Source of the DNA: Xanthobacteraceae bacterium
GTDB lineage: Bacteria > Pseudomonadota > Alphaproteobacteria > Rhizobiales > Xanthobacteraceae
Assembly (NCBI GenBank): GCA_019746355.1
Contig: JAIESC010000124.1
Coordinates: 1-59,173 of the forward strand
Length of the DNA: 59,173 nucleotides
Direction: 5' to 3'
Of this stretch, positions 36,277-43,989 are shown one piece after another. The notes under the pieces are model-generated. The model worked only from the letters and a program-made list of their open reading frames with translations, searched no databases and was not told the origin of the DNA. How positions within the stretch are numbered: the first letter of the stretch is position 1; each line of letters starts with the position of its first letter. Position numbers and translations under genes: made by a program.

Positions 36277-37086
36277 TCACGCTCGCGCCGCACTCCTGCC
36301 GATCACGCCCCGTTGCGGATCATAGCCTGCGGCCGCGGCGATGAAAAAGAGCAATCCGCTGCCCACCACAACGGCCGCGGCGGTGGCATGAAACTGTCCG
36401 TAGAACGCGAAGCGGATGAGCTCGACCGCATAGGTGAACGGATTGGCGAGCGACAGCGAGTACACGAACTCCGCGCCGCTTTCCTTGAGCTTCCAGAGCG
36501 GATAGAGCGCGGACGACAGGAAGAACATCGGAAAGATCACAAAGTTCATCATTCCCGCGAAGTTCTCGAGCTGGCGGATATGAACGGAGAAGATGAGCCC
36601 GAGCGAGCCGAGCATCACGCCGGCCACGATCATCGCCGGCAGCGCGGTGAGCCATCCGCTCCACGGCACCGCAATGCCGAACGCCGCGGCGACGATCAGG
36701 AAGGCATAGGCTTGCCCTATGGAGAGCAGCACGCCTGCCGCGAGCTTGCAGAACAGCAGATACCAGCGCGGCATCGGCGCGGTGAGAAGGAGCCGCATCA
36801 CGCCCATCTCCCGGTCGTAGACCATGGACAGCGACGACTGCATGCCCTGAAACAGCAGCACGATGCCGATGAGACCAGGCAGGATATAGACCTGATACTC
36901 CACGTAAGTGTCGTAAGGCGGCGCGATCGACACCCCGAGCACATTCTGAAATCCGGCGGCAAACACGAACAGCCAGAACGCCGGGCGGACGATCGCCGAA
37001 ATGAGCCGCCCCGTCTGATTGAAGAAGCGCACCCATTCGCGGCCAGCGACGGCGCGCAGCGCACGGAAGGCATGGACCGCGTTCAT
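36277..37086 (-). CDS. ABC-2 type permease of the PQQ-alcohol-dehydrogenase-associated system
   Basis: A 269-residue permease with about six hydrophobic segments. It matches the ABC-2 type permease that accompanies PQQ-dependent alcohol dehydrogenases (PedC/LutF-like). FAAGFQNVLGVSIAPPYDTYVEYQVYILPGLIGIVLLFQG and SLSMVYDREMGVMRLLLTAPMPRWYL are characteristic. In Pseudomonas putida PedA1A2BC supports lanthanide-dependent growth, and in Methylorubrum the lut ABC transporter is needed for lanthanide uptake. ATG 37086 overlaps the upstream binding-protein stop by 4 bp; a longer frame to 37107 is less likely. Confidence 0.85.
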   Translation of the reverse strand: MNAVHAFRALRAVAGREWVRFFNQTGRLISAIVRPAFWLFVFAAGFQNVLGVSIAPPYDTYVEYQVYILPGLIGIVLLFQGMQSSLSMVYDREMGVMRLLLTAPMPRWYLLFCKLAAGVLLSIGQAYAFLIVAAAFGIAVPWSGWLTALPAMIVAGVMLGSLGLIFSVHIRQLENFAGMMNFVIFPMFFLSSALYPLWKLKESGAEFVYSLSLANPFTYAVELIRFAFYGQFHATAAAVVVGSGLLFFIAAAAGYDPQRGVIGRSAARA

Positions 37087-38252
37087 CGGGAACCGCCCAT
37101 GCGGCACGGGCTTTCCGGCCGGTCGAAGCCGAGCGTATCGAGATTTTCGGTCTGGTGCAGGAACTGCGCGAACGGAGCCTGGGCGATGACGGCGTCAGCG
37201 GTGGCAAGCTGGACCGGCTGGCGAAGCTGGTTGTCCCATGGACGGAAGGTGAGCGCCTGGCCCTTCGAGCCATCGACGCGGAATTCCGCATTCTTGAGGT
37301 ACGCCGCGACCTTGGAGAAATCCGCGGTCCGCACCCGCAACACCGCTTCGATGATCGCCTTCGCGCCGATCCAGGCCGCCCAATCCTCGCCGCGCATCGG
37401 CCGCTGCGCCATGCGCTTGAACCGCCGCGACAGGTTTGCGCCGCCGTCGCGATCCCAGGCCCAATGCCAGGCTGCCGCGGTGAGGCCTGCCGCGCCGATC
37501 ACCGGCCGCGGGCTCAAGGTCTGGTACGGCAGAAACCGCGCCACCTCGCGGCTCTCGTCGGCGATGAAGATGGTATCGTAGGCCACTCCGCCGGTCAGCA
37601 AAGCGAGATTGTTCTGCTCGCGCTCGCGCGGGTCGCTGCCGAGCACGAACGGGCGCCTGGCCACGATCCGCGCGCCGAAGCGTTGGGCGGAGCGTTCCAG
37701 CGCACGCACCGCCTCGGCGTCGCGGGCGTCCGGACCTTCGAGCACCAGGATGTCGCGCCACTTGCGGGCGACGATGAACTGGACCAGCGCGTCGGCGTGC
37801 ATGGCAAGGCTGGGAATGAGATGCAGCGTCTGTGCATGGCAGTTGACGCCCCGCAATGCGTCGCTGTCCGCCGAGACGTTGAGCAACAGCCCGTCCGGCA
37901 TGACGCGTGCGGCGGCGATCAGCGCATCGGCCGGGGCATCGACCAGGATCAGGCGCGCGCCGCGTTCCTTGCGGAGCTTTTGCACCTCGCCGGCGACGCC
38001 CTCGCTGTTCCCGGCCCGCGCCTCCACAAGCTCGAACGCGATGCCGAGCGAACGGCCAACCGCCTCAAGATCGTCGACGGCAAGCTTCGCCCCGTCGAAC
38101 GGCCGCCCGCGTTGCTCGAGCAAGACGCCGCCGAAGCCCACGTGATCTTCGTGGCGCGGATCGTCCATGCGGTCGACATAGCCGATCACCAGGCGCTCGG
38201 CGGCGGTGGCGGGCGATACGGCCAGCAGCAGCGCGACCAGGAACCTAATCAT
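37083..38252 (-). CDS. ABC substrate-binding protein of the PQQ-dependent dehydrogenase system
   Basis: A 389-residue exported protein of the periplasmic-binding type I fold. The signal MIRFLVALLLAVSPATA is followed by AERLVIGYVDRMDDPRHEDHVGFGG and RGRPFDGAKLAVDD, typical of the binding protein found with PQQ-dependent alcohol dehydrogenases (LutA/PedA-like). Later WRDILVLEGPDARDAEAVRALE and FIADESREVARFLPYQT follow the family. A C-terminal Cys (SPCRMGGSR) is present. It overlaps both neighbours (8 bp with the beta-propeller gene, 4 bp with the permease). In lut systems this protein is thought to receive the lanthanide in the periplasm. Confidence 0.88.
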   Translation of the reverse strand: MIRFLVALLLAVSPATAAERLVIGYVDRMDDPRHEDHVGFGGVLLEQRGRPFDGAKLAVDDLEAVGRSLGIAFELVEARAGNSEGVAGEVQKLRKERGARLILVDAPADALIAAARVMPDGLLLNVSADSDALRGVNCHAQTLHLIPSLAMHADALVQFIVARKWRDILVLEGPDARDAEAVRALERSAQRFGARIVARRPFVLGSDPREREQNNLALLTGGVAYDTIFIADESREVARFLPYQTLSPRPVIGAAGLTAAAWHWAWDRDGGANLSRRFKRMAQRPMRGEDWAAWIGAKAIIEAVLRVRTADFSKVAAYLKNAEFRVDGSKGQALTFRPWDNQLRQPVQLATADAVIAQAPFAQFLHQTENLDTLGFDRPESPCRMGGSR

Positions 38253-39225
38253 CGATCGCCACGCTATGCGGCGAGCGCCCGACCGGCACCGAGCGGATCA
38301 CCTTGCCGGCCTTTGCATCGATGATGGTGATGTCGTCGCTCGCGCCGTTGGCGACGAACAGTCGGCTTTCGTCACGGCTCAGTGAGACATCCCACGGACG
38401 GTTGCCGACGAGGATGTAGTCGCGGACTTCCCTGCTCCGGCCGTCGACCACGGCGACGCGATTGGCCGCGCCGAGCGTGACGTAAGCGGTCGCGCCATCA
38501 CGGGTGAGCTTCAGTCCGACCGGGCGGATGTCGTCGCGGCGGAAGCCGCGCGGCGCAAAATCGATGCGCTTGACCACCTTATTGGTCGCCGCGTCGATCA
38601 CATAGACCGCGCCCTCCACCTCTGCCGAAACCCAAACCTCCTTGCCGTCGGTGGTTTGCGCGAAGCGGCGCGGGCGGCTGCCGACCGGGATATCGGCCTT
38701 GATCGTGCCGCTTGCCACGTCGATCACATGCACGAGGCTTGCGGCCTCGGAGGCGACGTAGACCGTCGCGCCGTCCGGCGACACCAGCACGCCTTCGGGC
38801 TCGCCCCCGACCTTGACTGATTTGGCGACCTTCTTGCTGGCGAGGTCAACGATGGACAGCCTGCCCTCGTCCTCGTTGCTGACGAACAGCTGCCGGTCGT
38901 TCGGGGCGATGTCGAACACCTCGGGCTCGGCGACGCCGCGGATCTGATCCGTGACCGCAAGTTTCGCCACATCGATCACGTCGATCCTGTTGTCGTCGCC
39001 GCAGGCGACGTAAAGCCGTGTGCCTTCAGCGTTGAGCTTGAGGTCGCGCGGCCGCTTGCCGGTGCGGATGGTCGCGACGACCGCGTAGCTCTTGCCATCG
39101 AGCACGGTCACGGTGTTGCTCTTCTCGTTGCTGATGAAGATGCGGCCGGTGTCTTTGGCCATTCCATCGGCGATGCCGAACATCAGCCCAGCCGCGGTGA
39201 TGCAAGCGCGAAGCAAGCCAATCAC
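38245..39225 (-). CDS. PQQ-associated YVTN-type beta-propeller protein
   Basis: A 326-residue exported protein. After a short signal, repeated blades of about 42 residues carry the pattern VxDxxxxKVVxxIxVGxxPxxV: IFISNEKSNTVTVLDGKSYAVVATIRTGKRPRDLKL, IDVIDVAKLAVTDQIRGVAEPE and VDLASKKVAKSVKVGGEPEG. A family of this form regularly occurs with PQQ-dependent alcohol catabolism. It starts at GTG 39225, overlapping the ATPase stop by 4 bp. Its job in the operon is not settled; metal or cofactor handling in the periplasm is plausible. Confidence 0.88.
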   Translation of the reverse strand: MIGLLRACITAAGLMFGIADGMAKDTGRIFISNEKSNTVTVLDGKSYAVVATIRTGKRPRDLKLNAEGTRLYVACGDDNRIDVIDVAKLAVTDQIRGVAEPEVFDIAPNDRQLFVSNEDEGRLSIVDLASKKVAKSVKVGGEPEGVLVSPDGATVYVASEAASLVHVIDVASGTIKADIPVGSRPRRFAQTTDGKEVWVSAEVEGAVYVIDAATNKVVKRIDFAPRGFRRDDIRPVGLKLTRDGATAYVTLGAANRVAVVDGRSREVRDYILVGNRPWDVSLSRDESRLFVANGASDDITIIDAKAGKVIRSVPVGRSPHSVAIDD

Positions 39226-40043
39226 AATGCGGCCCTTTCCATAGCGGCGCTGGCGATTGACGGCACCTTGGGCTCGATCAGGCTCAGGAAAGCATCGGAC
39301 AGCGACGGCTTGCCGGCCTTCTGCAGGATGGCCGCAGGCGGCGCGCTTTCAACCACACGCCCCCGATGCAGGATCACAACACGGTCGGCGCCTTCCGCCT
39401 CCTCGACCAGATGCGTGGCCCACAGCACGCCGAGTCCGCGCTCGCCGCACAGTTTTCGCACGTAGCTCAGAAGATCGCGCCGCACCATGGGATCAAGTCC
39501 CGCCGTGGGCTCGTCGAGCAGCAGCACGGTCGGGTCGTGCATCAATGCCCGCGCAAGCTCGACGCGGCGGCGGTTGCCGCCGCTGAGCTTGCGCGCAATC
39601 GTGCCGGCGCTGTCGGTGAGCCCAAGCCGGCCGAGCTCCTGCATCATCCGCTCTCTCGCAACGGAGCGGGCTATTCCACGCAGTCCGGCATGGAAATGAA
39701 GGCTGGTGGAGACCGGCAGATCGAGGTCGAGCGTCGCGTCCTGGAAAACGATGCCCAGGCCGCGCAGTCCTGCCACCGGATCACGCCGCATGTCGGCACC
39801 ATTGACCGTGATCGAGCCTGCGTCCGGCACGAACAGGCCGGAGAGAAGCTGGAACAGCGTGGACTTGCCCGCGCCATTCAGGCCAAGCAGGGCGACAAAT
39901 TCGCCGGCATCGACGCAGAGATCGATCCGGTCGAGCGCCTTCACCGGCCCGTAGGATTTGACGACGCCCTCCGCCGAAACGAGCGGCCCACGCTTCAAAT
40001 CTTCGTTAGAAGCTGCAGCCGGGGCCATGGGTTTCCGGTCCAT
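39222..40043 (-). CDS. ABC ATP-binding protein of the PQQ-dependent dehydrogenase system
   Basis: A 273-residue ATPase. Walker A is GLNGAGKST, the signature LSGGNRRRVELARALMHDP and Walker B VLLLDEPTAGLDP, with the switch His in WATHLVEEAE. It is the first gene of the five-gene minus-strand operon (ATPase, beta-propeller, binding protein, permease, TonB receptor) and powers the permease at 36277. The start at 40043 is preferred; an internal ATG at 40028 is possible. The closest known types are the LutE/Ped ATPases. Confidence 0.88.
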   Translation of the reverse strand: MDRKPMAPAAASNEDLKRGPLVSAEGVVKSYGPVKALDRIDLCVDAGEFVALLGLNGAGKSTLFQLLSGLFVPDAGSITVNGADMRRDPVAGLRGLGIVFQDATLDLDLPVSTSLHFHAGLRGIARSVARERMMQELGRLGLTDSAGTIARKLSGGNRRRVELARALMHDPTVLLLDEPTAGLDPMVRRDLLSYVRKLCGERGLGVLWATHLVEEAEGADRVVILHRGRVVESAPPAAILQKAGKPSLSDAFLSLIEPKVPSIASAAMERAAL

Positions 40044-40311
40044 CCCTCAACCGGCTGCGCCGGCACGATCGCCGTTCAATCACTATACCGCCTTACCGTC
40101 CCACTTGGCATGGCCGAAGGCGATTGACGGAATGGCAGCCCTGCCCAACCGCATGCACACCCCCAATCCACTTTACAGACCCTCCAAAGGAGCGCGATCA
40201 TTCCGGTCAAGCTTTGAGTCCTGGCGCCAGACCGTCCGCGCAAGACCGCGGCAAAAAAATCAAAGCGGCCACAGCGGCAGAACAAGTCGATGGGCAAGGG
40301 AGGAGGCGACG
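40044..40311. promoter_or_regulatory. Divergent control region between the ABC operon and the alcohol dehydrogenase
   Basis: This 268-bp gap must hold the promoters of both the uptake operon (minus) and the dehydrogenase operon (plus). AGGAGG at 40301-40306 is the ribosome-binding site of the dehydrogenase gene. I could not identify a confident -35/-10 pair or operator. No regulator such as MxbDM or PedR2 is in the window. Confidence 0.55.
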
Positions 40312-42012
40312 ATGAAATTCGCAGGTCACACCGCGTCCCTTGTCGCGGCGCTTGCGTTCGCGACAGGAATTTGCGGCAGCGCACGTGCGCAATCGGCGGA
40401 CGATCTCAAGAACGACGAGAAGACCCCGAGCGACGTGCTGGTGTACGGCATGGGCTATTCGGGGCAGCGGTTCAGCCCGCTCACCCAGATCAACAAAGAC
40501 AATGTTCACCGCCTGGTCCCGGTGTGGGGCCACGCGCTGACCGACAACCGCGGCGCGGAAGCGTTCCCGGTGATCAAGGACGGTGTGGTCTACACGACGA
40601 TCCACAACGCGACGGTGGCGATCGACGCACTCACCGGTAAGCAGGTGTGGCGCACACCGCACGAGTATCCGCCGGAGACGCTGCGCGTGGTGTGCTGCGG
40701 CGTCGTCAACCGCGGTGCCGCGATCTACGACGGCAAGATCATCCGCGCGCTGATGGACAATCACATCGTCGCGCTCGACGCCAAGACCGGCAAGGAGGTC
40801 TGGAAGACCAAGTCGCCCGATCCGACCACGGTCGAGAACGGCTATGCCATGACCGGCGCACCGCTGGTGGTCAACGGCGTCGCCATCGTCGGCGTGGCCG
40901 GTGCCGAATACAGCCACCGCGGCTTCATTGAAGGCTACGACGCCGCGACCGGCAAGCATCTCTGGCGCAGCTACAACATTCCAGGCAAAGGCGAACCGGG
41001 CTCCGAGACCTGGAAGGGCGACACCAATCTGGTCGGCGGCGGCTCGAGCTGGGTCACCGGCACCTACGATCCTGAGCTCGATCTTGTCTACTGGGGCACC
41101 GGCAATCCGTCGCCGTGGAACCCGCGCACGCGGCCGGGCGACAACCTCTGGACCAACTCCATCATCGCGCTGCGCCCGAAGACCGGCGAGCACGTGTGGG
41201 CGTTCCAGACCACGCCGGCCGATCCGTTCGACTATGACGGCGTGCACACGCCGGTTCGCGCGACACTCAACATCGGAGGGCAGCCGCGCAAGGTGGTGAT
41301 CCAGGCGAACCGCGGCGGATTCCTCTACGTGCTCGATGCGAAGGACGGCAAGCTTCTCGCCGCCAACGCGTTCGGCAAGGTGAACTGGGCCGACGGCGTC
41401 GATATGGCGACCGGACGACCGAAGTGGACGCAGGTCTATCACGACGCGCTGGCCGGCAAGAACGTGACGGTGTGGCCGTCGGTCACCGGCGTCACCAACT
41501 GGCAGCACATGTCGTTCAATCCGGGGACGGGCCTGCTCTACATCAACACGATGCATATCGGCATGACCTACGAGGCGCCGGAGCCCGTGGCCATGACGCC
41601 GGGCAAGCCGTCCGGCCCGGGCAGCGTGAAGCGCACGACCGTGCTCGACGACCCGAACGTGCGCGGCTATCTCAAGGCGGTTGACCCGATGACCGGCAAG
41701 TCGAAGTGGGAGATGCCGACCAAGAGCCCGAACTGGTCGTCCACATTGTCGACGGCGAGCAATCTGGTGTTCACCGGCGTCATGACCGGCGAGTTCCAGG
41801 CAATCGACGCCGACACCGGCAAGTTGCTGTGGAGCTTCCAGACCCCATCCGGCATCCTCGGCCAGCCGGTCACATGGGAGCGTGCCGGAAAGCAGTATGT
41901 CACAGTGATGAGTGGCATCGGCGGCGTCTACGCGCTGCGCGCCGGCGATCCGAACCTCGCCAGCGTGCCGGCCGGCGCGTCGATCTGGACGTTCGCGTTG
42001 TTCGACAAGTGA
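40312..42012 (+). CDS. PQQ-dependent alcohol dehydrogenase, predicted lanthanide type (DYD motif)
   Basis: A 566-residue periplasmic quinoprotein. The signal peptide cleaves near residue 26 (GSARAQS) and an eight-bladed propeller follows. The vicinal disulfide Cys128-Cys129 (VVCCGVVNRG) stacks on PQQ. Metal ligands by alignment to methanol dehydrogenase are Glu199 (AGAEYSHRGF), Asn265 (GTGNPSPWN) and catalytic Asp307. Two residues on, Asp309 completes the Asp-Tyr-Asp (DPFDYDGVHTP) motif that marks lanthanide-dependent enzymes such as XoxF, ExaF and PedH; calcium enzymes have Ala, Ser or Thr there. It oxidises a primary alcohol and passes electrons to a cytochrome c. GGAGG supports this start, while an upstream open frame to 39958 is spurious. 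Substrate (methanol, ethanol or other) is not determined. Confidence 0.92.
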   Translation: MKFAGHTASLVAALAFATGICGSARAQSADDLKNDEKTPSDVLVYGMGYSGQRFSPLTQINKDNVHRLVPVWGHALTDNRGAEAFPVIKDGVVYTTIHNATVAIDALTGKQVWRTPHEYPPETLRVVCCGVVNRGAAIYDGKIIRALMDNHIVALDAKTGKEVWKTKSPDPTTVENGYAMTGAPLVVNGVAIVGVAGAEYSHRGFIEGYDAATGKHLWRSYNIPGKGEPGSETWKGDTNLVGGGSSWVTGTYDPELDLVYWGTGNPSPWNPRTRPGDNLWTNSIIALRPKTGEHVWAFQTTPADPFDYDGVHTPVRATLNIGGQPRKVVIQANRGGFLYVLDAKDGKLLAANAFGKVNWADGVDMATGRPKWTQVYHDALAGKNVTVWPSVTGVTNWQHMSFNPGTGLLYINTMHIGMTYEAPEPVAMTPGKPSGPGSVKRTTVLDDPNVRGYLKAVDPMTGKSKWEMPTKSPNWSSTLSTASNLVFTGVMTGEFQAIDADTGKLLWSFQTPSGILGQPVTWERAGKQYVTVMSGIGGVYALRAGDPNLASVPAGASIWTFALFDK

Positions 42013-42335
42013 TGACCAAAGGTCGCGTGCAACGTGCGAGGGGCGCCTTGTGGCGCCTCTCGTTTTTGGCCTTGCCCGCCGTCGTTCTCACAGCGATGGC
42101 GCTCATCCCTGCACAGGCCGCGTGCGACTTCGCTGCGGTGAAGAACCAGATCGACACCGTGCTCGACAAGGACACGGCGCGGGCGGAGAAATTCCGACGC
42201 GAAGTGGCCTCGGGTGCGGACTCCATTGCGGTGCTGGAGTCGCTGGTCGCACCAGAGATGGCGAAGAAGATCGACATCTGCCGGTTCGAAACCGCCGAGT
42301 ATCTGACGAAGCGCGGGTTCCCGCCGTTTCATTGA
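42012..42335 (+). CDS. Small exported protein of unknown function in the dehydrogenase operon
   Basis: I do not recognise this 107-residue protein. A signal peptide (WRLSFLALPAVVLTAMALIP, cleaved near AQAACDF) precedes about 70 residues with two Cys (mature position 1-2 and DICRFET), mostly helical and charged: VKNQIDTVLDKDTARAEKFRREV. The ATG shares one base with the dehydrogenase stop (TGATG), so translation is coupled. The cytochrome c gene follows 51 bp later. A periplasmic helper of the dehydrogenase is a reasonable guess, no more. Confidence 0.7.
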   Translation: MTKGRVQRARGALWRLSFLALPAVVLTAMALIPAQAACDFAAVKNQIDTVLDKDTARAEKFRREVASGADSIAVLESLVAPEMAKKIDICRFETAEYLTKRGFPPFH

Positions 42336-42386
42336 CGGTCCGGTATGACGAATTTTGCAAAGCAAGCGCCGAGGTGATGAACGAGA

Positions 42387-42731
42387 ATGTCTGAAATGAG
42401 CAGCCGGCTTCCCAAGCGTTCCATCAACAGCATGTCACTCGTCGCAGCCTGCCTCATCGCGTTGGTGGCGCCGGCCGTCGCACAGGACCAGGCCAGGATC
42501 GATGCAGGGGAAGCGATCTACAACGACTACTGCTTCACCTGTCACGGCGAGAAGCTGGTCAGCAGCGGCCAGACCTTCGACCTGCGCCGGCTGACGGCCG
42601 CCGACCGCGCGCGCTTCGAAAACTCAGTGCTTGCGGGAAAGAACCAGATGCCGCCGTGGCGCGGCGTGCTGTCGAGCGAGCAGATCGATCTGCTCTGGCA
42701 ATTCATTCGCGCCAACGCCCAGCAAAAGTGA
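42387..42731 (+). CDS. Small c-type cytochrome, likely electron acceptor of the quinoprotein
   Basis: A 114-residue protein with a signal peptide (SMSLVAACLIALVAPAVA) and one haem c site, CFTCH in YNDYCFTCHGEKL. The sixth ligand is probably Met in KNQMPPWRGVLS. It is class I in size (about 80 mature residues). Located third in the dehydrogenase operon, it would accept electrons from PQQ in the periplasm and pass them to an oxidase. Its ribosome-binding site is GAGGTGAT. Confidence 0.9.
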   Translation: MSEMSSRLPKRSINSMSLVAACLIALVAPAVAQDQARIDAGEAIYNDYCFTCHGEKLVSSGQTFDLRRLTAADRARFENSVLAGKNQMPPWRGVLSSEQIDLLWQFIRANAQQK

Positions 42732-42844
42732 CCGGCGTCGCCCTCTCGGGTGAGACCATCCACCGCAAATGGGTTCGTTTTGTACATTTACAACTTATGA
42801 GTTCATATATAACTATACACGCTCTATACGTGTGACGAGATCCG
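42732..42844. other. AT-rich gap between convergent genes
   Basis: This 113-bp stretch is much richer in A and T than its surroundings, especially 42776-42830 (TTTGTACATTTACAACTTAT and following TATATAACTATA). CACG...CGTG around 42819-42835 is a weak hairpin. No coding frame or RNA gene was recognised. It may serve as a terminator region, or be the scar of an insertion. Confidence 0.4.
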
Positions 42845-43420
42845 CTAACCCGCAGCCTCGACCGCGCGCCGGACCCGGTTCTTGATGGCCACGCCGTCCT
42901 TCTCCGGCAGCGCGCGCGGCGGATCGTCGGCCGCGATCGGCACGCGGGCGAACAGCGTGCCCTCGTAAGCCGCAAGCAATCGTCCGAGCTCCTTCAGTCC
43001 CGCGTCGTCGGCAACATCGAGCACCTTGTCGAAACCGCAGCTCTTCGCGACGCTGACCAGGTCCACGCCACCCTGGGTGTGGCTCGCCTGCATGCCGGTC
43101 TCGCCATAGTGGCCGTTGTCGAACACCACGACGGAGAGGTTCTTCGGCTTCTGCACGCCGATGGTGGCGAGGCTTCCCATGCCCATCAGCATCTCGCCGT
43201 CGCCGGTGACGACGGCAACCCGCAGGCTGGGCTTGGCCAGCGCGAGACCGAGCCCGATCATCGCCGCGCCGCCCATCGCACCCCAGAGATAGAAGTTGCG
43301 ATCGTCGTCGCCGGCCGCAAACGCGTCCCAGGTGCAGGAGCCGAGCCCGGGTACGACGAAGAGATTCTTCGGCCGGTCGGCGAGCAGCGTCTTCATCGCG
43401 GCGCGGCGTTCGAATGTCAT
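42845..43420 (-). CDS. ThDP-dependent decarboxylase, beta (pyrophosphate-binding) subunit
   Basis: A 191-residue half-enzyme with the ThDP motif: VTGDGEMLMGMGSLATI (GDG) ending in VVFDNGHYGETGMQ (N-x-H-Y). It begins MTFERRAAMKTLLADRPKNLFVVPGLGS and resembles the beta subunit of sulfopyruvate and phosphonopyruvate decarboxylases. With the alpha subunit upstream (ATGA overlap) it forms a split ThDP enzyme that would decarboxylate a 2-oxoacid to an aldehyde. The substrate is not evident; no comD, aepX or taurine genes are in view. The same frame is open to 43627, but that part overlaps the alpha gene. Confidence 0.83.
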   Translation of the reverse strand: MTFERRAAMKTLLADRPKNLFVVPGLGSCTWDAFAAGDDDRNFYLWGAMGGAAMIGLGLALAKPSLRVAVVTGDGEMLMGMGSLATIGVQKPKNLSVVVFDNGHYGETGMQASHTQGGVDLVSVAKSCGFDKVLDVADDAGLKELGRLLAAYEGTLFARVPIAADDPPRALPEKDGVAIKNRVRRAVEAAG

Positions 43421-43959
43421 TTCACCCACACCTTGCGGCCGATCAGTTTCTGCGACAGCAGCACCGCCGCGGCGCGGTCGTCGCCGAACGCCAGTTGAAT
43501 TGCATTCTGTACCGCCGGCACCACCTGCCCCGGCTCGGTGACCTTGACCACGTCGGTGTCGCAGAGCTTGAGCGCAGGCTCGACGATCGAGCCCATCGGC
43601 TCCTGCCAGGGGTTGAACTCCTCCCACTCGCCGCGCATCGTCACCAGCATCAGCATCGGAAAGCGGCAGGCGCGAATGAGCGACAGCATGTTGATGCAGT
43701 TGCCGACGCCGCTCGACTGCATCAGCAGCGCCGAGCGCTGCCCGCCGAGCCAGGCGCCGGCCGCAAGCGCGATGCCCTCCTCCTCGGTGGTGAGCGCGAT
43801 GTCGCGGATTTGGGGATCCGCCTTGCAGCGCGCGATCAGCCGCGCATGGCCCGCGTCCGGCACGTAGCAGACCTGGCGGATGTCGGAGCCCTTGATCAGC
43901 TCGAACAGCTGGTCCTGCCAGGGCTTTACCTCGAGATCGGATGCAACGTTCAACGGCAT
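43417..43959 (-). CDS. ThDP-dependent decarboxylase, alpha (Pyr-type) subunit
   Basis: A 180-residue PYR domain. It contains the catalytic Glu in TTEEEGIALAAGAWLGGQRSALLMQSSGVGNCINML, and EWEEFNPWQEPMG as in sulfopyruvate decarboxylase alpha. It pairs with the beta subunit coded immediately downstream. It follows the VOC protein gene by 30 bp on the same strand, so these three probably work on one compound. Confidence 0.83.
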   Translation of the reverse strand: MPLNVASDLEVKPWQDQLFELIKGSDIRQVCYVPDAGHARLIARCKADPQIRDIALTTEEEGIALAAGAWLGGQRSALLMQSSGVGNCINMLSLIRACRFPMLMLVTMRGEWEEFNPWQEPMGSIVEPALKLCDTDVVKVTEPGQVVPAVQNAIQLAFGDDRAAAVLLSQKLIGRKVWVK

Positions 43960-43989
43960 CTCCCTGCCTTTGTCCTTAGCGGGCTCCGG

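Noticed and set aside
35452..37581. 709-codon plus-strand frame across the TonB receptor and ABC permease genes
   Set aside because: It covers two well-supported minus-strand genes and reads as a compositional shadow, rich in Arg, His and Gln without domain structure.
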